From NCBI GenBank assembly GCA_949126835.1, contig OX421498.1, forward strand, positions 29,245,081 through 29,309,080: a DNA stretch of 64,000 nt, given 5' to 3'. Within the stretch, counting starts at the first letter, position 1. The number at the start of each line of letters is the position of its first letter. This document shows positions 13,401 through 28,400 of this stretch, in pieces. The translations under genes were made by a program, and so were the position numbers. The notes under the pieces are model-generated. The model saw only the letters and a program-made list of their open reading frames with translations. It searched no databases and was not told where the DNA came from. The stretch comes from Anisus vortex. Taxonomy: Eukaryota; Mollusca; Gastropoda; Planorbidae.

Positions 13401-16400
13401 ATGTCCTTTTTTAGACTCATGATGACCCCAATTAAGAAAGTCGCGTCTTAGAAATTATAGACTTAAATGTGTATTAGCCTAGGACTAGTTTTTCCACTAA
13501 TGTTGGTCACGTGATTTCAGAAACAAACCGTCGTGAATAAATGTTACAATAGAACAATAACGACAACAACAACACATCAACCAAAAATACTTGAACACTA
13601 AGAATGAAGACTAATTACTATGCAACACTTCCCGAAAGCCGCGACTCGATGTTAAAACATGGATATTTTTTATTCTAAGATTGTAAGGTGTGTTTTAAGA
13701 AAGAGATTCCCTCTCCTCCCTCCTCTAAAGCTGGCAGGGGTGACCGGTGAATTTAATGAGGAAAAGCGTGTCGCTCACAGGGGCGATGTCAGCAGCAGGA
13801 AGGTAGGAGGGGTGGGGCTGTTTGCAAGCGACGTCGTTAATAACCTTGTGTCAAACTAAAAAGGCCCCTTGTCGTGGGCTAAAACAGAAAAGTCGTGCCC
13901 GAGTGCGCAATAACAAGACATGGAATGGAAGTCCAGACATTTAGAACCAAGAGATACACCGATTTATTTATTCTCTTTGTTGTTTGTACACTCAACCCAT
14001 ACATTTAATGGTTTCATTCCATCATTTGATATCACGACATGTCGTTGTGCCTACACAAATATGTCTGATGACTAAATAGGCCTAGGCCTACCTAAGTCTA
14101 CATAAAAATTAATAATAAAATGAATAAAAAAAAAAGCAATGGCTTGAGCGTCTCGCTATTTAAAAATAAACAACTAAGAAATTAAATATTTTCACAAATC
14201 CCCGCCAATCATACAGCCCTAAGGAAGGGGGGGGGGGGGAATCTGGTACACAAGACTCAAGTGTCACGCTTGCACACACACACACATATATTTAAAACGA
14301 AATATATGTCGTCCCCACCCCACCACCCCCATCATGTCCTATACCGTTTCTATATTTTAAGAAGTATGTTTGCTGCCCCATGTAGGTCACAAGGAAACCC
14401 AAGTGGGCCTTGTCACAGAATAAAACTATTGAGAATTATTTATCCCAGGTGGTAGCCAGAATCGTAAAGTAAGTCTCGTTTGGGGGGGGGGGGGGTAGCA
14501 TCAAGAGAGAAATGGTAAAGGGGGGGGGGGGCTTATTCTGAAGCGGAGTATAATTTCACAGTAGACTATTGAAAAACGAATGTTTTTTAAGTATCAACTG
14601 TTGTAACGTCAAAAATTAGATCACAGTAGACAACTAGTCTTTTCAAAAAACTTTTCTATCGAAAGCTCAACTGCTAATGGTTTAGTACAACCATGAAATA
14701 GCCAAACAATCATATTAAAATAAATACATAGTAAATTTACAAATCGGTTTATATTGTTTTAACTGTCATCGGAATTATTTTAATTGCTCCACACACACAC
14801 ACCAAATATATTTTAATTCCTAGGTTTTATAAACGAAAAACAAAAGGAGGTTTCTGGAAGTGGTTGGGCTCCCCACGCTCGTGGCTACGCCTACGATCTA
14901 TTATGTGGGTCTTGTGGGGACCAAAAAGTGACCCAACAGACCGGCTATAACTTCAATCCAACATGAAGCAGCTCACCGCTTCGTTAAAAAAAAACAAACA
15001 AGAAAACAACGAAAACATTGCAATGTGCAAGAATGCGATGTTTAGAAATTATTCCTGCAAGCACGTATGAGCAACACTGCAAAAAGTCTGGTCCAGAGAC
15101 AATTTCCCCCCCTAGAGGGGCAAAAAGAAAAATCGATGTCAGAAAGCACATTAAAAGAAGATCTGCTTATTCGATTAGGGGGGCTCATTAATTTTTTATT
15201 ATACCTTTATTCCCATCAAGGGATTGGGTTTAGTTGGGGATGGGATGTGGTGGAATGTTCACCCTGGCAATTACAAGTGCAAAACATGCAGAATAATCAA
15301 TAAGAGAGCATTAACGCCAAATTTTCAGAAAGTAGTAAAATTTAACAGAGGTCTGGGCCATTTACATTACGTTATCGATTCAATTGAGCAATAGACTTGT
15401 TTCCCAGTATATTAACTTGCATGCTGTGTATTGTCGTAGAGCGGGTTACTTGTGTCTTGACAATATAGTTCTTTATGCATGTTTTTTTTATGAGCAATCA
15501 CCTAAACAACCTTTTGATTTACAACCGCTGGGTATTGAATTGTTGTTTTTTTTTGGTTTCTTCGTCTGTCCCCAGATGTGAATATGAACACACCATAAGG
15601 TGTGTGTGTTGCAAGGGGGGGGGGGGTCTATTGTGTCTATTGGTATATTTTTACACATCCTTTAATTTCTTCTGTATTTAGTATTTACACATACTATATA
15701 TTTACTTCTTTACATTAAAATGTTGCGTATTTACATCTGTAGTTGGTATTTACACTAATTCAAATTGTGTATTTACAAATATACTATGTACTTATTACTG
15801 TATTTACTCATAATACTAAGATATTACTTCTGTATAAATGAATGAATACCATGTATTTACTTCTGTATTTGAAAATACTGTGAATCGTATATTTATAAAC
15901 TGCGTAAAACTGTTCAAATAATTTCTATAGATTTATTTGATAAATTGTGTACAACGAATAATCCCAAAAATGTTAAGTAAGTCACTGCAAATATTTGTTG
16001 ACACTCTGGAAGACTGACTTATATATCATAGTTGTAGTATGCCACCCTTTAACTACAAAACCATAGAGCTTTATTATTCGACTACAGCACAAGTCACAAA
16101 GTGCTTTTTCTATAAACGACAACCTGTCATAATGCTAACTTGTCGCAAAGTCTACATAGGTCAGGGCTTCGTTTTTTTAAAAACAATTATGAGCGTATGT
16201 GTGTATGTATGTGTGTATGCGCTAAAATTAGAACGTCTCAGCCAAGAAAATATTTAGGTCAGACACCTACCAGATACATGTCAAAATATTCTGAACGCTT
16301 TGGAGATCGTGAGACAGATTTTTATGTTTGTCAATCACTTCAAGCCTAAACTGTAATGATTGGTCGGCTTAAATGGTGCTCAAAATAAAATGCGACGTTC

Positions 16401-19400
16401 ATTATACGAACCCTGGAGATGGTGAGATGGTTTTGGTACTTATGTCAATGACAAGAGGTTACAGGGCCGGTTAATTGCTACGTTGACAGTATTTGTTGCT
16501 GATGGAGATGATATAGGCTTTAATAGTTTGGTCCCCCCCCCCCCCTCTCTAGGTTTTGTTTCCTAGTTTGGCTATAACTGTTGACACGTGATACCCTAAT
16601 ACCTCGATACCAGTCATAAGGTCTTACATGACAAGCGGCGCAGTGTTGGAAAGGGAGTGGTGGAAGAAGGGGGGGGGGGGGGCGCGACACATTCTTTCGA
16701 CATAATCGTCAATATGAAAATAGCGCTATACCGTGGGAATGAAACTGTAAACAATTAGAGTCTATAGTTCAAGTTGCAATATTGTAATGATTCACAGTTC
16801 ATTGTAGGCCTCTGCATAGTGGAAACATAAGACAGGGGCGGTAATAAGAGCTTTTTTTAGGACAATATTGCGATAATATATGAACGATGGTATTGTGGGG
16901 ACAGTGGGCGATATAGACGAGGGCGATTGTTTAGTGCAGGGTCGCCAACCTTTTTGTAATTGTGTGCCAAAACAGCATTTCCAATCTATTCAGCATGCCA
17001 ACAGCTTTGGCGTGCCACTGAAAATAGCTCTGTGTGCCAAGTTTGGCAAGCGTGCCGTAAGTTGCCGACCCCTGGTTTAGTGAGTTTCTAAAAGGGATGT
17101 AGCACGTGGAATGAATGATTTTAAACTGCAACGATGGTAGGCACAATGGAAAATTAGGAATCAGGTATTTCATTACTAGCCAAAAATAACAATGGCACAT
17201 CAGATGGGCGACACTGATGAGACAGTGGGGTGTGGAGCGAGGCGGGAGAAAAAAATGATTAACGAAACGGGTCGGAGGAATTCAGAAATTGTTTCAGTGG
17301 AATGTCTGGCTCTTTTCCTATGGTCGAATCCAAGACGCCCAATAGGGTCACGGTAATTTAACTTTTGTTAGTGTGAAGTATTGATTTGAATGAGAATATA
17401 GAGCGGAAGTAATCTGCCAAAAACCTCTAGTAAGATCTATGGAAGAAAATATTTTTCCTTTTCCAACCGTATTGATAATATCTTCTATATTAGGCAGTCC
17501 TTCCTGGTCCAGCTGCGTTACTTTGTTTCTTCACTTCCTCACATTCTCGCCAGACCAACTAAGGACTATAATATGGTCAAATGTTTTGCAACTAGAAATA
17601 TACTAATTTTAACAAAAAAATATATAAAAAAACACGATCTCGAGTCTAGAGAGATAGTGTAACCAATGCTAATTATCGAATCCACTAGCAAAATGGAAAG
17701 AAAGCGGTGAGTGAAAATCAATAGGTTGCATAGACCACGACCTGCCCAACAGGTCTGCACACAACATTCTATAAAAAGCTGATTTCAAGGACAGGTGTGC
17801 ATGTGTTGATTGGAGGGGAGGGGGGTAGAAGAGCAGTGTCGCCTAGATCCAAGGGCAGACACCACGTGGTACACAATAAAGTATACGCACAATACAACTT
17901 TATTACTTCATAACTTTTTTTTTAAATTTATATTTTAATACTGACGCTCTGCCCACCTCTTCCCAGATGTTACCATTACACGTTTTCTGTACTGTCCTAA
18001 TATAGTTTAAGTAGGGTTCTCGGGTATCTGGTTTTGTACCGGGTCCGGATAGTCCGGCATTTTAGAAGACTGCCCGGTATAAAATAAGCTTTTTTTAAAA
18101 AAATTCCGGTCTGTTATATAACTTTCCCAAAGAAAAGAATACCCGGGAGGGTAAGAATGGGAAGGTTTTCGGTATTTTCTGAAAAAAAAAAAGGTAGGAT
18201 TTTTAACAACCATCCCTGGAAAGAAAAGAATAGACAACTGTCACTAACAAATACACAAACAAATACACACTAAGAAACTCCCTTGACTACTAGTGTGTGT
18301 GTGTGTGCTTATCACAGATAGCCAAAACGGAATTGACCGTATTTCTAGTTATGTCTCTGAAAAGAGATCGCAATCAATTCGTAGCATGTATGCGTCGCCT
18401 GTCGGGGGTGATTCTAACTCAACTAACAGAAGTGTTCCTAGTGACCATACGCTGTCACTGCCATTCAGAAGTATTCGAGTGTAATAACCCTAGTGTTTTT
18501 TTTTACATCTGTACTCCAGCAGGGGAGGGCCACGCAAAAACGGTTTCACTGAAAGCTATCGATCAGAAAAGTCTAATGCTGAACTATACTTTTTGTATGG
18601 TGTATGTGTAAGTCAGAATAGATGGATGAAACGTGTATGCTATTATGTTACATTTCTGCAAAATAGACAATCCTTTTTTAACTTATTATATTATAATAAT
18701 AGAATAGATCTATGCGAAAGAGAAAAAAGTACTTTTTATTGCCCAATGCGTTGCGTCATTGAGTAACAAGAGACAAGCTCAACTAGGCTGACATAATGCA
18801 AGCAACAACTTTAACGGAAGTGATCACATTGACATTTAATTCAAAGACTATAATAAGATGGACCGCTTGCTTTAATATTTCTGCTATTTGATGACTCGAA
18901 TGATTTATTTTCGGAATTCCTGATGCCCTTTTGTATTGTACACTTCCGTTTTATTTAGATCTAATCGCTATGATTTTCTCAAAGAAAAATCACAATTGAA
19001 ATTTGTATACAGCGGAAGCCTTTAGACTTTAGACCATAGGTTCTCAACCTTTTTCGGTTCACCGCCCCCTTTTAATTTTATTTTCCGCTCATCGCCCCCC
19101 TCCCCCTCCCCCAAACTTTAGCGCCCACTCCCCCCCCCCACACCTCTGTACGTTAAAGGGTCAATATAGTTTCCGCAATTTTTTTTTAGGCCGACTAGAT
19201 TTGTGTGCTTATTTATTATCATTAAAAGAACTGAAAAGGAAACATATTGTAAGAATGTATAGATCAACAAATTATCTAAACAAGAGGCAATTAGTAAGTA
19301 ATTTTTTTTATATTAAAAAACATAATTTGTTTGGTCTCCACTGAGCTCTAATATATGGAGTGCTCAAAGGAAGTAAATTGTAGGAGAAAATGCAGACTTG

Positions 19401-22400
19401 TTAATATAGATAGGTGCACCCTGTCCTGAACTATATATACATAAAATTACATTGTGGATTAATTGATATAAATTAGCGTCTAAAAAATACATATATACTA
19501 TTATACATTAAAATTACTTACTCAGTTAATTAACATATATAAGCGTATGTGGTATTCAAAGAATTATTCAGACAAATGATCAACCATTTCATCTTTGTAG
19601 CCTACTTGACAAAAAAATGAAGCCGGTACTTATTTAAATTAACACAACACTAGTATAAGAGAGTATATATAAATTCTATATAAAATAGTTAATTTTTATC
19701 AAATTACAATGACGCAATTACAAAAAGTTTTCAAATTTTATGTAATTTTATGTATATATAGTTCAGGACAGGGCCCATTTTTTCTTCTCTATTTTAATTG
19801 CTTGAGCACTCCATGTATATATAGTATATAGCTCAGTGTTGGTATCACTATTGAATCAAATAAATGTGGAACGATTCTTTAATTAAAGGGAGATAATTTA
19901 CCTGTTTCGTTTGAGCTATTATTTCTAATGTTTCTTTTTTTTTTTTTATAAAAGAATGAATGGCTTACAATTTATAACTTTGAAATGATCAAACTGTAAA
20001 AAGTATTTGAAAATTACATAAATATTATATGACTAAATAATTTATAGGCCCCCTACGTATATTTTCAAACATTCAATTAACTACCCAGTTTCTACAATTA
20101 CTACGTATCAATTCCGCTTAATTATAGTGCTTACTTCATATGTGTAGCTTTCTAACGCATTTTAGGACATCACAGTAAAACTGAGATCAAAATATCATTA
20201 ATAATAGCAAATGTTTGGGCGACAGGGATCGGTCGGCGGAAGGGATGGATCGCGTGTCGTGTCGTTTGACAGTGCGGTGAACTAACCATAACGAGCCGGC
20301 CGCACACCATAGGCCTACTCGTCTAATAGTGACCCCTAGTTGTTGAAAAAGTACATGCGATTCATATCTCTTATTAGTATAATAATATGTAGGCCTACTG
20401 TTGGGGGATATCAGATATTTAGCAGCACTTGCGTTTACATCACATTTGATCCAAAAACTAATCAATTAAAATAGCTGAGGTGTTCAAATTATATCAGGTA
20501 CGTTTGTACCGCCCACTTGCTCTTCACCGCCCCCCAATCGCCCCCGGGAATGTCAGCGCCCCCCTAAAGCTTCTCACCGCCCCCCGGGGGGCGATATCGC
20601 CCCCGTTGAGAACCTATGCTTTAGACAGACGTAGGAGCGTAGAAGTAAGACAGCGTTATTGGATGCGCACGAAAAAAAAAAAGCACACATAAGCTTTAAA
20701 AATAGAGCAAGCGACCCAACATATTATAGTCTTTGATTGAATTAAGACACTACAACAGCTGACGTTGTCCTTGCAAAGAGTTCTCACTCTAAACTCTAAT
20801 AAAATTCCCATACTTTCCCTAACCGTTTGAACCATGTTGCACGTTTGAACAAAAATGGAAGTGGTAAAAGACTACAGTACTGTTGGCATATTGGAAAGTC
20901 GATCGCATAAACACCACAATCATTATAGTTAATTTAAAACAACATCAAAACTAAATCTGCACATTAAAATCTGTTCAATAAAAGATAATTTTCCATTTGA
21001 CATGAATGCATATTTATTATATTATAAAATTTATAAAAAAAAAAAAAATAGACAGTACTGTTTATATCGGATACGTCATATGTTGGTTAAGAACTTTCTG
21101 AATGACTTTGAAAACAAAATGAACATAAATTCATGGGACTTAGAGAGCAAAGAACGTATAATCAATACATTGATCGACGTTAATTATACAACATAAACTT
21201 TCAACAATACATCTTTTGACATCATCCGCACAAACAAATTAATCATAGGGAAGAGATGGTGAAAAATGTATTTGTGTTTTGATGAGGATTCATTTCTCTA
21301 GGATGACGGACGATACAGCAGTGTCAAATAGACATAGCTTGGCCGTTATTTTCAGTGTAGAGAAGGCGTCTCGTGTTGATGTCTTGTGTCGCGTTATAAT
21401 CCGACGACTTTATTTACCAACATATTTTTATTTACGATTGTTTGAATGTATGAGGTATGCTGACTATGCTCTTCACAATTTCTTTTTGCACCGTATCCGT
21501 AAAAAGTCTCTCAATAAAGCAAGGTATAATTTGTCAACAACTGAAACTACCCTAAATGGGATGTGGCTGAATGAGTAGGGGGTGATTTGAATGGGAGAAA
21601 CATAATAATAGCAAACTTTGGTCAACTTTTACTGTATGAGTGTGTGGGGGTGGAAAGGGGTATGGGGCGCCGAGCACTCCATAATATATTCTATCGGTTT
21701 TATTCTAATGTGCTACTTCCGTTAAACGCAATGGTTTTTCACATGACACGGTTATTGCAGATATTTAAACTGGTTCTTGAAGTTTAAAAATAGACCTGCA
21801 TTTTTTCCCCTTCATTATTCAGATTGCAAAGGGGAAAGTTGTCTTTTCTAAATCCCCATATCTGGGTCTGCATTTAGCATACCTTTAAACATAAAGCTTA
21901 CACTACGGCCAACATGTCCTGGGGGAATAAGAGTTCAGAGACTGCTAAGCTTATTAATAAACACAGACACACACATCACATAGAGAGTAGGATGGGCCAC
22001 TCTTGTCACACTGGTATGATCTAGATCTAGAAGGGAAATAACTGTTTTGATATTTCTTCCATGTTGGTGGTGTATGAATGTTGGTGTATGTTGCTGTTAC
22101 TGTTTGTCATTAATCTGTTGGTGGCAGCGTGCTTTACTACTGGTTGTATTTTTATTCTAAATTACCACTACAACTTAAGAGACACGGTCAAATTATTTCT
22201 CTGACCTGGTTATACAAGTTCTACTTCTACGTTAAAGAAAGAAATAGTAAAGAAAATAGAGGGGGTGGAGGGCTGGGAAGGGGGGGGGGCAAGGGTTGGG
22301 CGTCTGCTCTAGAACTTTATCAGTTCATACTGACGGGTACTGAGCTTAAACAAATATTCAGTTTGCCTTTTTCGATAATAAGAACTCTTCAACAGATATT

Positions 22401-25400
22401 AAATACATTACCATATCTCGAACTAAAAAACAAACACAGCTTTTTTTTTTTGGGTTAAAAGTACTTACCAACACGGCAAGCCTAAACAAGGATACGGTTT
22501 TAATAAAAGTAATCTTGGGCTCAGCTAGTCATTAGAATGATTGATAATCCATAATTGATGGCAGGGAAGGCTTTATTCAAAATAATCCACAAGAAACACG
22601 CGATAAACGAGCTTATAAACTCCCGTGGACACGGTAAATTTCTACTGATCACGATATTATTACGACCCCATTGGTTCAAAGGTCAGGCTAAAATAAAAAC
22701 ACAACTCTGACAGGGTGAATGGTTTATTGTTTGTCATTGCTCACGATATTGTTTTTTTACACTTTAGAACAAAAAATGGTCCATTTCAAAATAATGGTAT
22801 TGAAGGCTTTTGAAGGTATCCCAGTGTGAAATGACCAGACAGTCCCACACTGGCCAGACCAGACCACGGGCACTTCAGATACACAATACACAACACGCAC
22901 GCACGCTGAAAACACACACAACTGTCAGGAATTTTGTTTGTAAAGAAAAGAATATTCGGCCGACAGTGCGATCCACAGTCAATGTGCACACAGCCGCACT
23001 ATAACACAGGCCTTGTTATAAGGAACCCCTTCAAACACACTATCAAATCGTAAAGGCCCATAACCCAACGCTGCACAAAAACACGCAAAAGGCGGTGACC
23101 TCCTTCGCTCCCCCTAAACCCACTACCACCATTACAAGCGCTCTTTCGCACTTCCACCAGCCCCCTCCCCCAAACCTTCACTTGACGGCGACATTATTAT
23201 ATTCTTATATGTTGATAACAGAAAGAAAAAAAAAGAGTGGGCCGTCGTGGAGAGCGTGGGGTAAAGGTGGAGGAGAGAGAGTCGAGAATTCTTCTAAATA
23301 TAGGTCGGGTTGAACCCCCACACCTGACTGGCTGCACCACCGGTTCCAACCATTGTCATACAGGTTGAACAACGCCGCCAATCCAACAAGTGACGCAGCT
23401 CGCAGTGCTCTCTCTTTTGTTTCCTTCACGTCAAGGAATTTTTTGTGTGTTTCTCTCCCTTTTAGAAACATTGACAAAAGGGGAGAGAAGAGAGGGGGGG
23501 GGGGTAACTAGCTGCATGAAATGCGCCCCCTAAATGTTTATTTTTTCACCTTCACATGATTCAATATGACGCTTTTATTATTTAAAAAACACACAGGCTA
23601 GGCTGACACGCCGAATTTTACACATTTGAATTCAGGCCTGCTTGTGTACACGAATAGGTGGAATAATGATGAATTAGAAGAGAAGGGCCGTTACCAATAA
23701 TTGTCAACGCTTAATTAAATCAAGCATATAAAGGGGACACACTAGGGTTAAATGACTTTATCCTCACAGTATGCAGGCTCTGCTAGATATAAAGTTAACA
23801 AATGGGGAGAAAGAAATAATGTACAGCCTAAAGTTAAAAACAAATTACTTTTGGGGCAAACGTAGTCATGTAATTTACAGGTCGTTGTTTCGATGATCAT
23901 TTGCAATTCACTTTACTTAATCATCGTGACCTCAGAGTGGACCGTCTTGACAAAATCAAAAATTAAGTTAAGACAAATTGTCCCTACTAGGACGAGGGTA
24001 TAAAACTGGTGAACGCTTTCTTTACCGGTCCTATAAGTCAATTTGGTCTGACGTGTACTTCACTTGACTGGGTATACTTACAACTTATAACTGTCTTTTT
24101 GTGAAAAACAAAAAGGAACGGTGTCTCAAAGAACCGAGAGGGCATAACATTGGACAAGAAATAAGAGTGTAGGCCTATCACAGAGCTAGATATACTAATA
24201 TTATGGTGCACATGCTAATGAAACACCCAGGCAAAGAACAACTACAATGTAACAGATTTCATGTTAACGCATTGGGTGTGACTAATTAATTGGGACATTA
24301 CTTGAAAACATTAGGCTAACGCTTTGGTCATGCCATGGGTAACAATTGACAAAAAAACTTTTTCAAATAGTAAATGGGGCCCATCTTTGTTTCTATGTAT
24401 GACTATTTAAAAAAAGCTCTCTTTTTTTTTTAAAGTTATATGCCTCACTACAAAATATAGAAAGAACATAACCAATACATCCTGAAATGCATTCGTTAAA
24501 ATATAATAAAAACATTTACCGAGGACTATAATTAATCCTTAGTTTAAATATCACTAACATTTATAAATAAGTAAAATATTCAATTTTTTTTTACTTTTCT
24601 AAGCAAAATGAAAAAAAAGTTGTTATAAATAAATAAAAAAACGGAACTATTTCAAAACAAGGCCAAACACAGTTTTATCTTTCCTCGATTCCTTACAGCT
24701 TTATAAGTGTTTCTAGACTTTCCCATTGCATCTTGTGACTAGGAGTATCGCTTTAAAATAACAATATGTTATATTAATGCTATTTGCACAATAGAAACTT
24801 CACCTAACAAGGCGCCTTTATTTGACGTGCACTAATTTTCTTTGTTTAATTTATTGCATGCACGAACGGACAAAAAAGACGGAAATTTGAAAGAAAGTTT
24901 AAACATAAGGATTAAAATTCCATTGAATATTTTCCCAGGAAACCATTCCACAAGAAAAAGGATAAACAACACACAACAAAAAGCACCTAGGACCAAAACC
25001 TTATTACTGGGTGGAATTTATCTACATGTATATCTAGTCTCGTGCAGACTGTCCCCTTTCTGGGGAGTATTACACTAAATTAGCTTAGGGCGAACTTGTA
25101 GTAACTGGGGATAGTTGGTGAAAGGTGTGTGTGTGGGGGGGGGGGGGGATAATGTTGAGAGATTGATAATAATAATGTTGAGAGATTGATAATTTTATGA
25201 CGGTAGGTTTATTTCAAGTTATGATTTTGTTAAGTATACTGGGGGTGCAAGCACGCCACGTTGAAGCTTAATTTTAATCGCCTAGTCCTTGTTTAAAATA
25301 GGGGGTGGGCAAACTTATTGTAGCTGCTAGCCAGATTCAATAGGTAACATGGGCATGCGAGTCATAAAGACTCATAAATGGTCTACGTTTTACCAAACTC

Positions 25401-28400
25401 ATTGTAAATTGATTATTTTAAAAGTAAAAGTTTATATCCAACATTCCAGCAAGTGCAATATACTATTAATGTAATTAATAAATAATGTGAACAAAATAGC
25501 TGAAAAAGGGGAGAAAATAGATAATTATCTTTTTTTTTTTAAAGGGAGCCCGAGCCACTGTTGGCTATAGCAAGGTATAGTTTGACTATCCCTGGTCTAG
25601 TGGGCTGAGAAAGTGGGAAAATTGAGAGGTATCACGAGTGCGAGTGTGTATATGAGTTATAAATAGATCAGTCATTAAAATTGGTAAAACCCATGATGGG
25701 CATATAAAGACAACTAGATGTAGCTCTAAATATTCCACAGTCGACAGAAAAAGTCCCCGTCCCCAACAATGCCCCCAGCGCATGAAAGCCTCTATGCACG
25801 CGGAACCGTTAGATAGATCTTTACGGAACATAGCTTGAGAGCCACCGTCTGTGTAAGCCCAGAGGCTTGCGGTAGATTAGCAGCGGAAGTACGCCGCAAG
25901 TACGACTTTGTCATAGGCCGGAAGCAGTTCAACATAAAAAGAGCAGGGAGGCAGATTCTTAGCAGCGGGAAGAGAAAACGGTAAAATATATGTCAGTGGA
26001 GCAATGACTTATATAATCCATTGGGACATTCCCGAAAAGTGCTTCAATTTAATTATGCAAATAACGTGTCTCCAAGAAATCCATGACCTATACGTGTAAA
26101 CAAATCGCTTAAAGATTTAATATTAAAAAATGACATATTAATATAAAGTGTCTCAGATAAACCATTGACCTATCTAAGTAAAGTGTCTCAGATAAACCAT
26201 TGACCTAAGTAAAGTGTCTCAGATAAACCATTGACCTATCTAAGTAAAGTGTTTCAGATAAACCATTGACCTATCTAAGTAAAGTGTCTCAGATAAACCA
26301 TTGACCTATCTAAGTAAAGTGTCTCAGATAAACCATTGACCTATCTAAGTAAAGTGTCTCAGATAAACCATTGACCTATCTAAGTAAAGTGTTTCAGATA
26401 AACCATTGACCTATCTAAGTAAAGTGTCTCAGATAAACCATTGACCTATCTAAGTAAAGTGTCTCAGATAAACCATTGACCTATCTAAGTAAAGTGTCTC
26501 AGATAAACCATTGACCTATCTAAGTAAAGTGTCTCAGATAAACCATTGACCTATCTAAGTAAAGTGTCTCAGATAAACCATTGACCTATCTAAGTAAAGT
26601 GTCTCAGATAAACCATTGACCTATCTAAGTAAAGTGTCTCGATGACCTATCCACCTAAATGTTGCTGCCCTATTAATGCGCTCACGGCGTTACGGGCAGT
26701 AAGTAAGTAAGTACTATCCATGTAAAGTGTCTCTGATAAAGCAATGACCTATCCACGTTAAGTGTCTCGGATAAAGAAATGACCTATCCACGTAAACTGT
26801 CTCGGATAAAGAAATGACCTATCCATGTAAAGTGTCTCGGATAAAGCAAAGACATATCCACGTAAAGTGTCTCTGATAAAGCAAAATTCACGTAAACTGT
26901 CTATAATAAAGAAATGACCTATCTACCTAAAATGTCTCGGAAAAAGAAATGACCTATCTATCGTAAAGCAGGAGTGTGCAACATTTTTCTGCTTTGAGCC
27001 GCATTTGAAATTTTATACAACAAGGCGGGCCACACAGTCTGAAAATGTATTTGCATTATCAATGCAACGAATAAAAAAAAAATGCCGTTAGAAGCTCTTC
27101 GGGGGCCACACTATAGGGTTGGCGGGCCGTTATGTGGCCCACGGGCCGCCTGTTACACACCCTTGCTCGTAAAGTGTCTCTGATAACGCAAAGACCTATC
27201 CTCGTAAAGTGTCTTTGATAAAGCAAAGACATATCCACGTAAAGTGTCTTTGATAAAGCAAAGACATATCCACGTAAAGTGTCATTGATAAAGCAAAGAC
27301 ATATCCACGTAAAGTATATCTGATAAAGCAAAATCCACGTAAACTGTCTCGAATAAAGAAATGACCTATCTACCTAACAAAATTTAAATGTAGGTAGGCT
27401 TACGTTTTACAGACAATTCGCAATGGATCTAGATCTAGATCTAGTAGGCCTACAAAGAACATTAAATTCACATTTGCTGAATAAACTCCTCTGAATATTC
27501 CTTCCAATAACACTGAATTAGTTTTTTTTTACAGTTTGAACAAGTCATATTTAAACTTTCTGAGCCAGGACGTTTAGACATTTTCACAATCTTAGCAATA
27601 CAGTAAAGGAAAATAAGATTAATTGCCAAACACGCGTAATACCGCAAAAAACGTTAGAAAAGCCCACAATATATCTTTTAATAAACGCAGAAAACCCAAG
27701 TAACGATAATTATAGGATTGCGACTTTATTTGTGCCTTTGTTTTATCAACCTAGACACGGACTATATTTCAACCCATGAAAAACCCAAACTTTCCAATTT
27801 GGCGTAACCAAATTAGTAGAAAGCGGAACGGCGGAACAAAGTGCGTTTTTTTATAAGAAAGCGGAACAAATACGCCAAAAGCAGAACGGTAGGCATGTCT
27901 GTGACGGGGTTAACTTTCCCTGAGATGACTGATTGGTCACTTTATGGCCACACAGTCTGAAAATGTATTTGCATTATCAATGCAACAAATAAAAAAAAAA
28001 TGCCGTTAGAAGCTCTTCGGGGGCCACACTATAGGGTTGGCGGGCCGTTATGTGGCCCACGGGCCGCCTGTTACACACCCTTGCTCGTAAAGTGTCTCTG
28101 ATAACGCAAAGACCTATCCTCGTAAAGTGTCTTTGATAAAGCAAAGACATATCCACGTAAAGTGTCTTTGATAAAGCAAAGACATATCCTCGTAAAGTGT
28201 CATTGATAAAGCAAAGACATATCCTCGTAAAGTGTCTCTGGTAAAGCAAAGACATATCCACGTAAAGTATATCTGATAAAGCAAAATCCACGTAAACTGT
28301 CTCGAATAAAGAAATGACCTATCTACCTAAAAATGTCTCGAATAAAGAAATGACCTATCCATGTAAAGTGTCTCAGATAAACCAATGACCTGAATCCAGA

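Noticed and set aside
13659..13859. 66-codon plus-strand ORF in a GC-richer patch
   Set aside because: No start context, domain or splice partner. Composition alone is not enough.
27059..28291. Minus-strand ORFs with repeated YQRHFTRI-type units
   Set aside because: They are translations of the 35-bp satellite and MITE, and the unit length is not a multiple of three, so the apparent repeat peptide shifts register.
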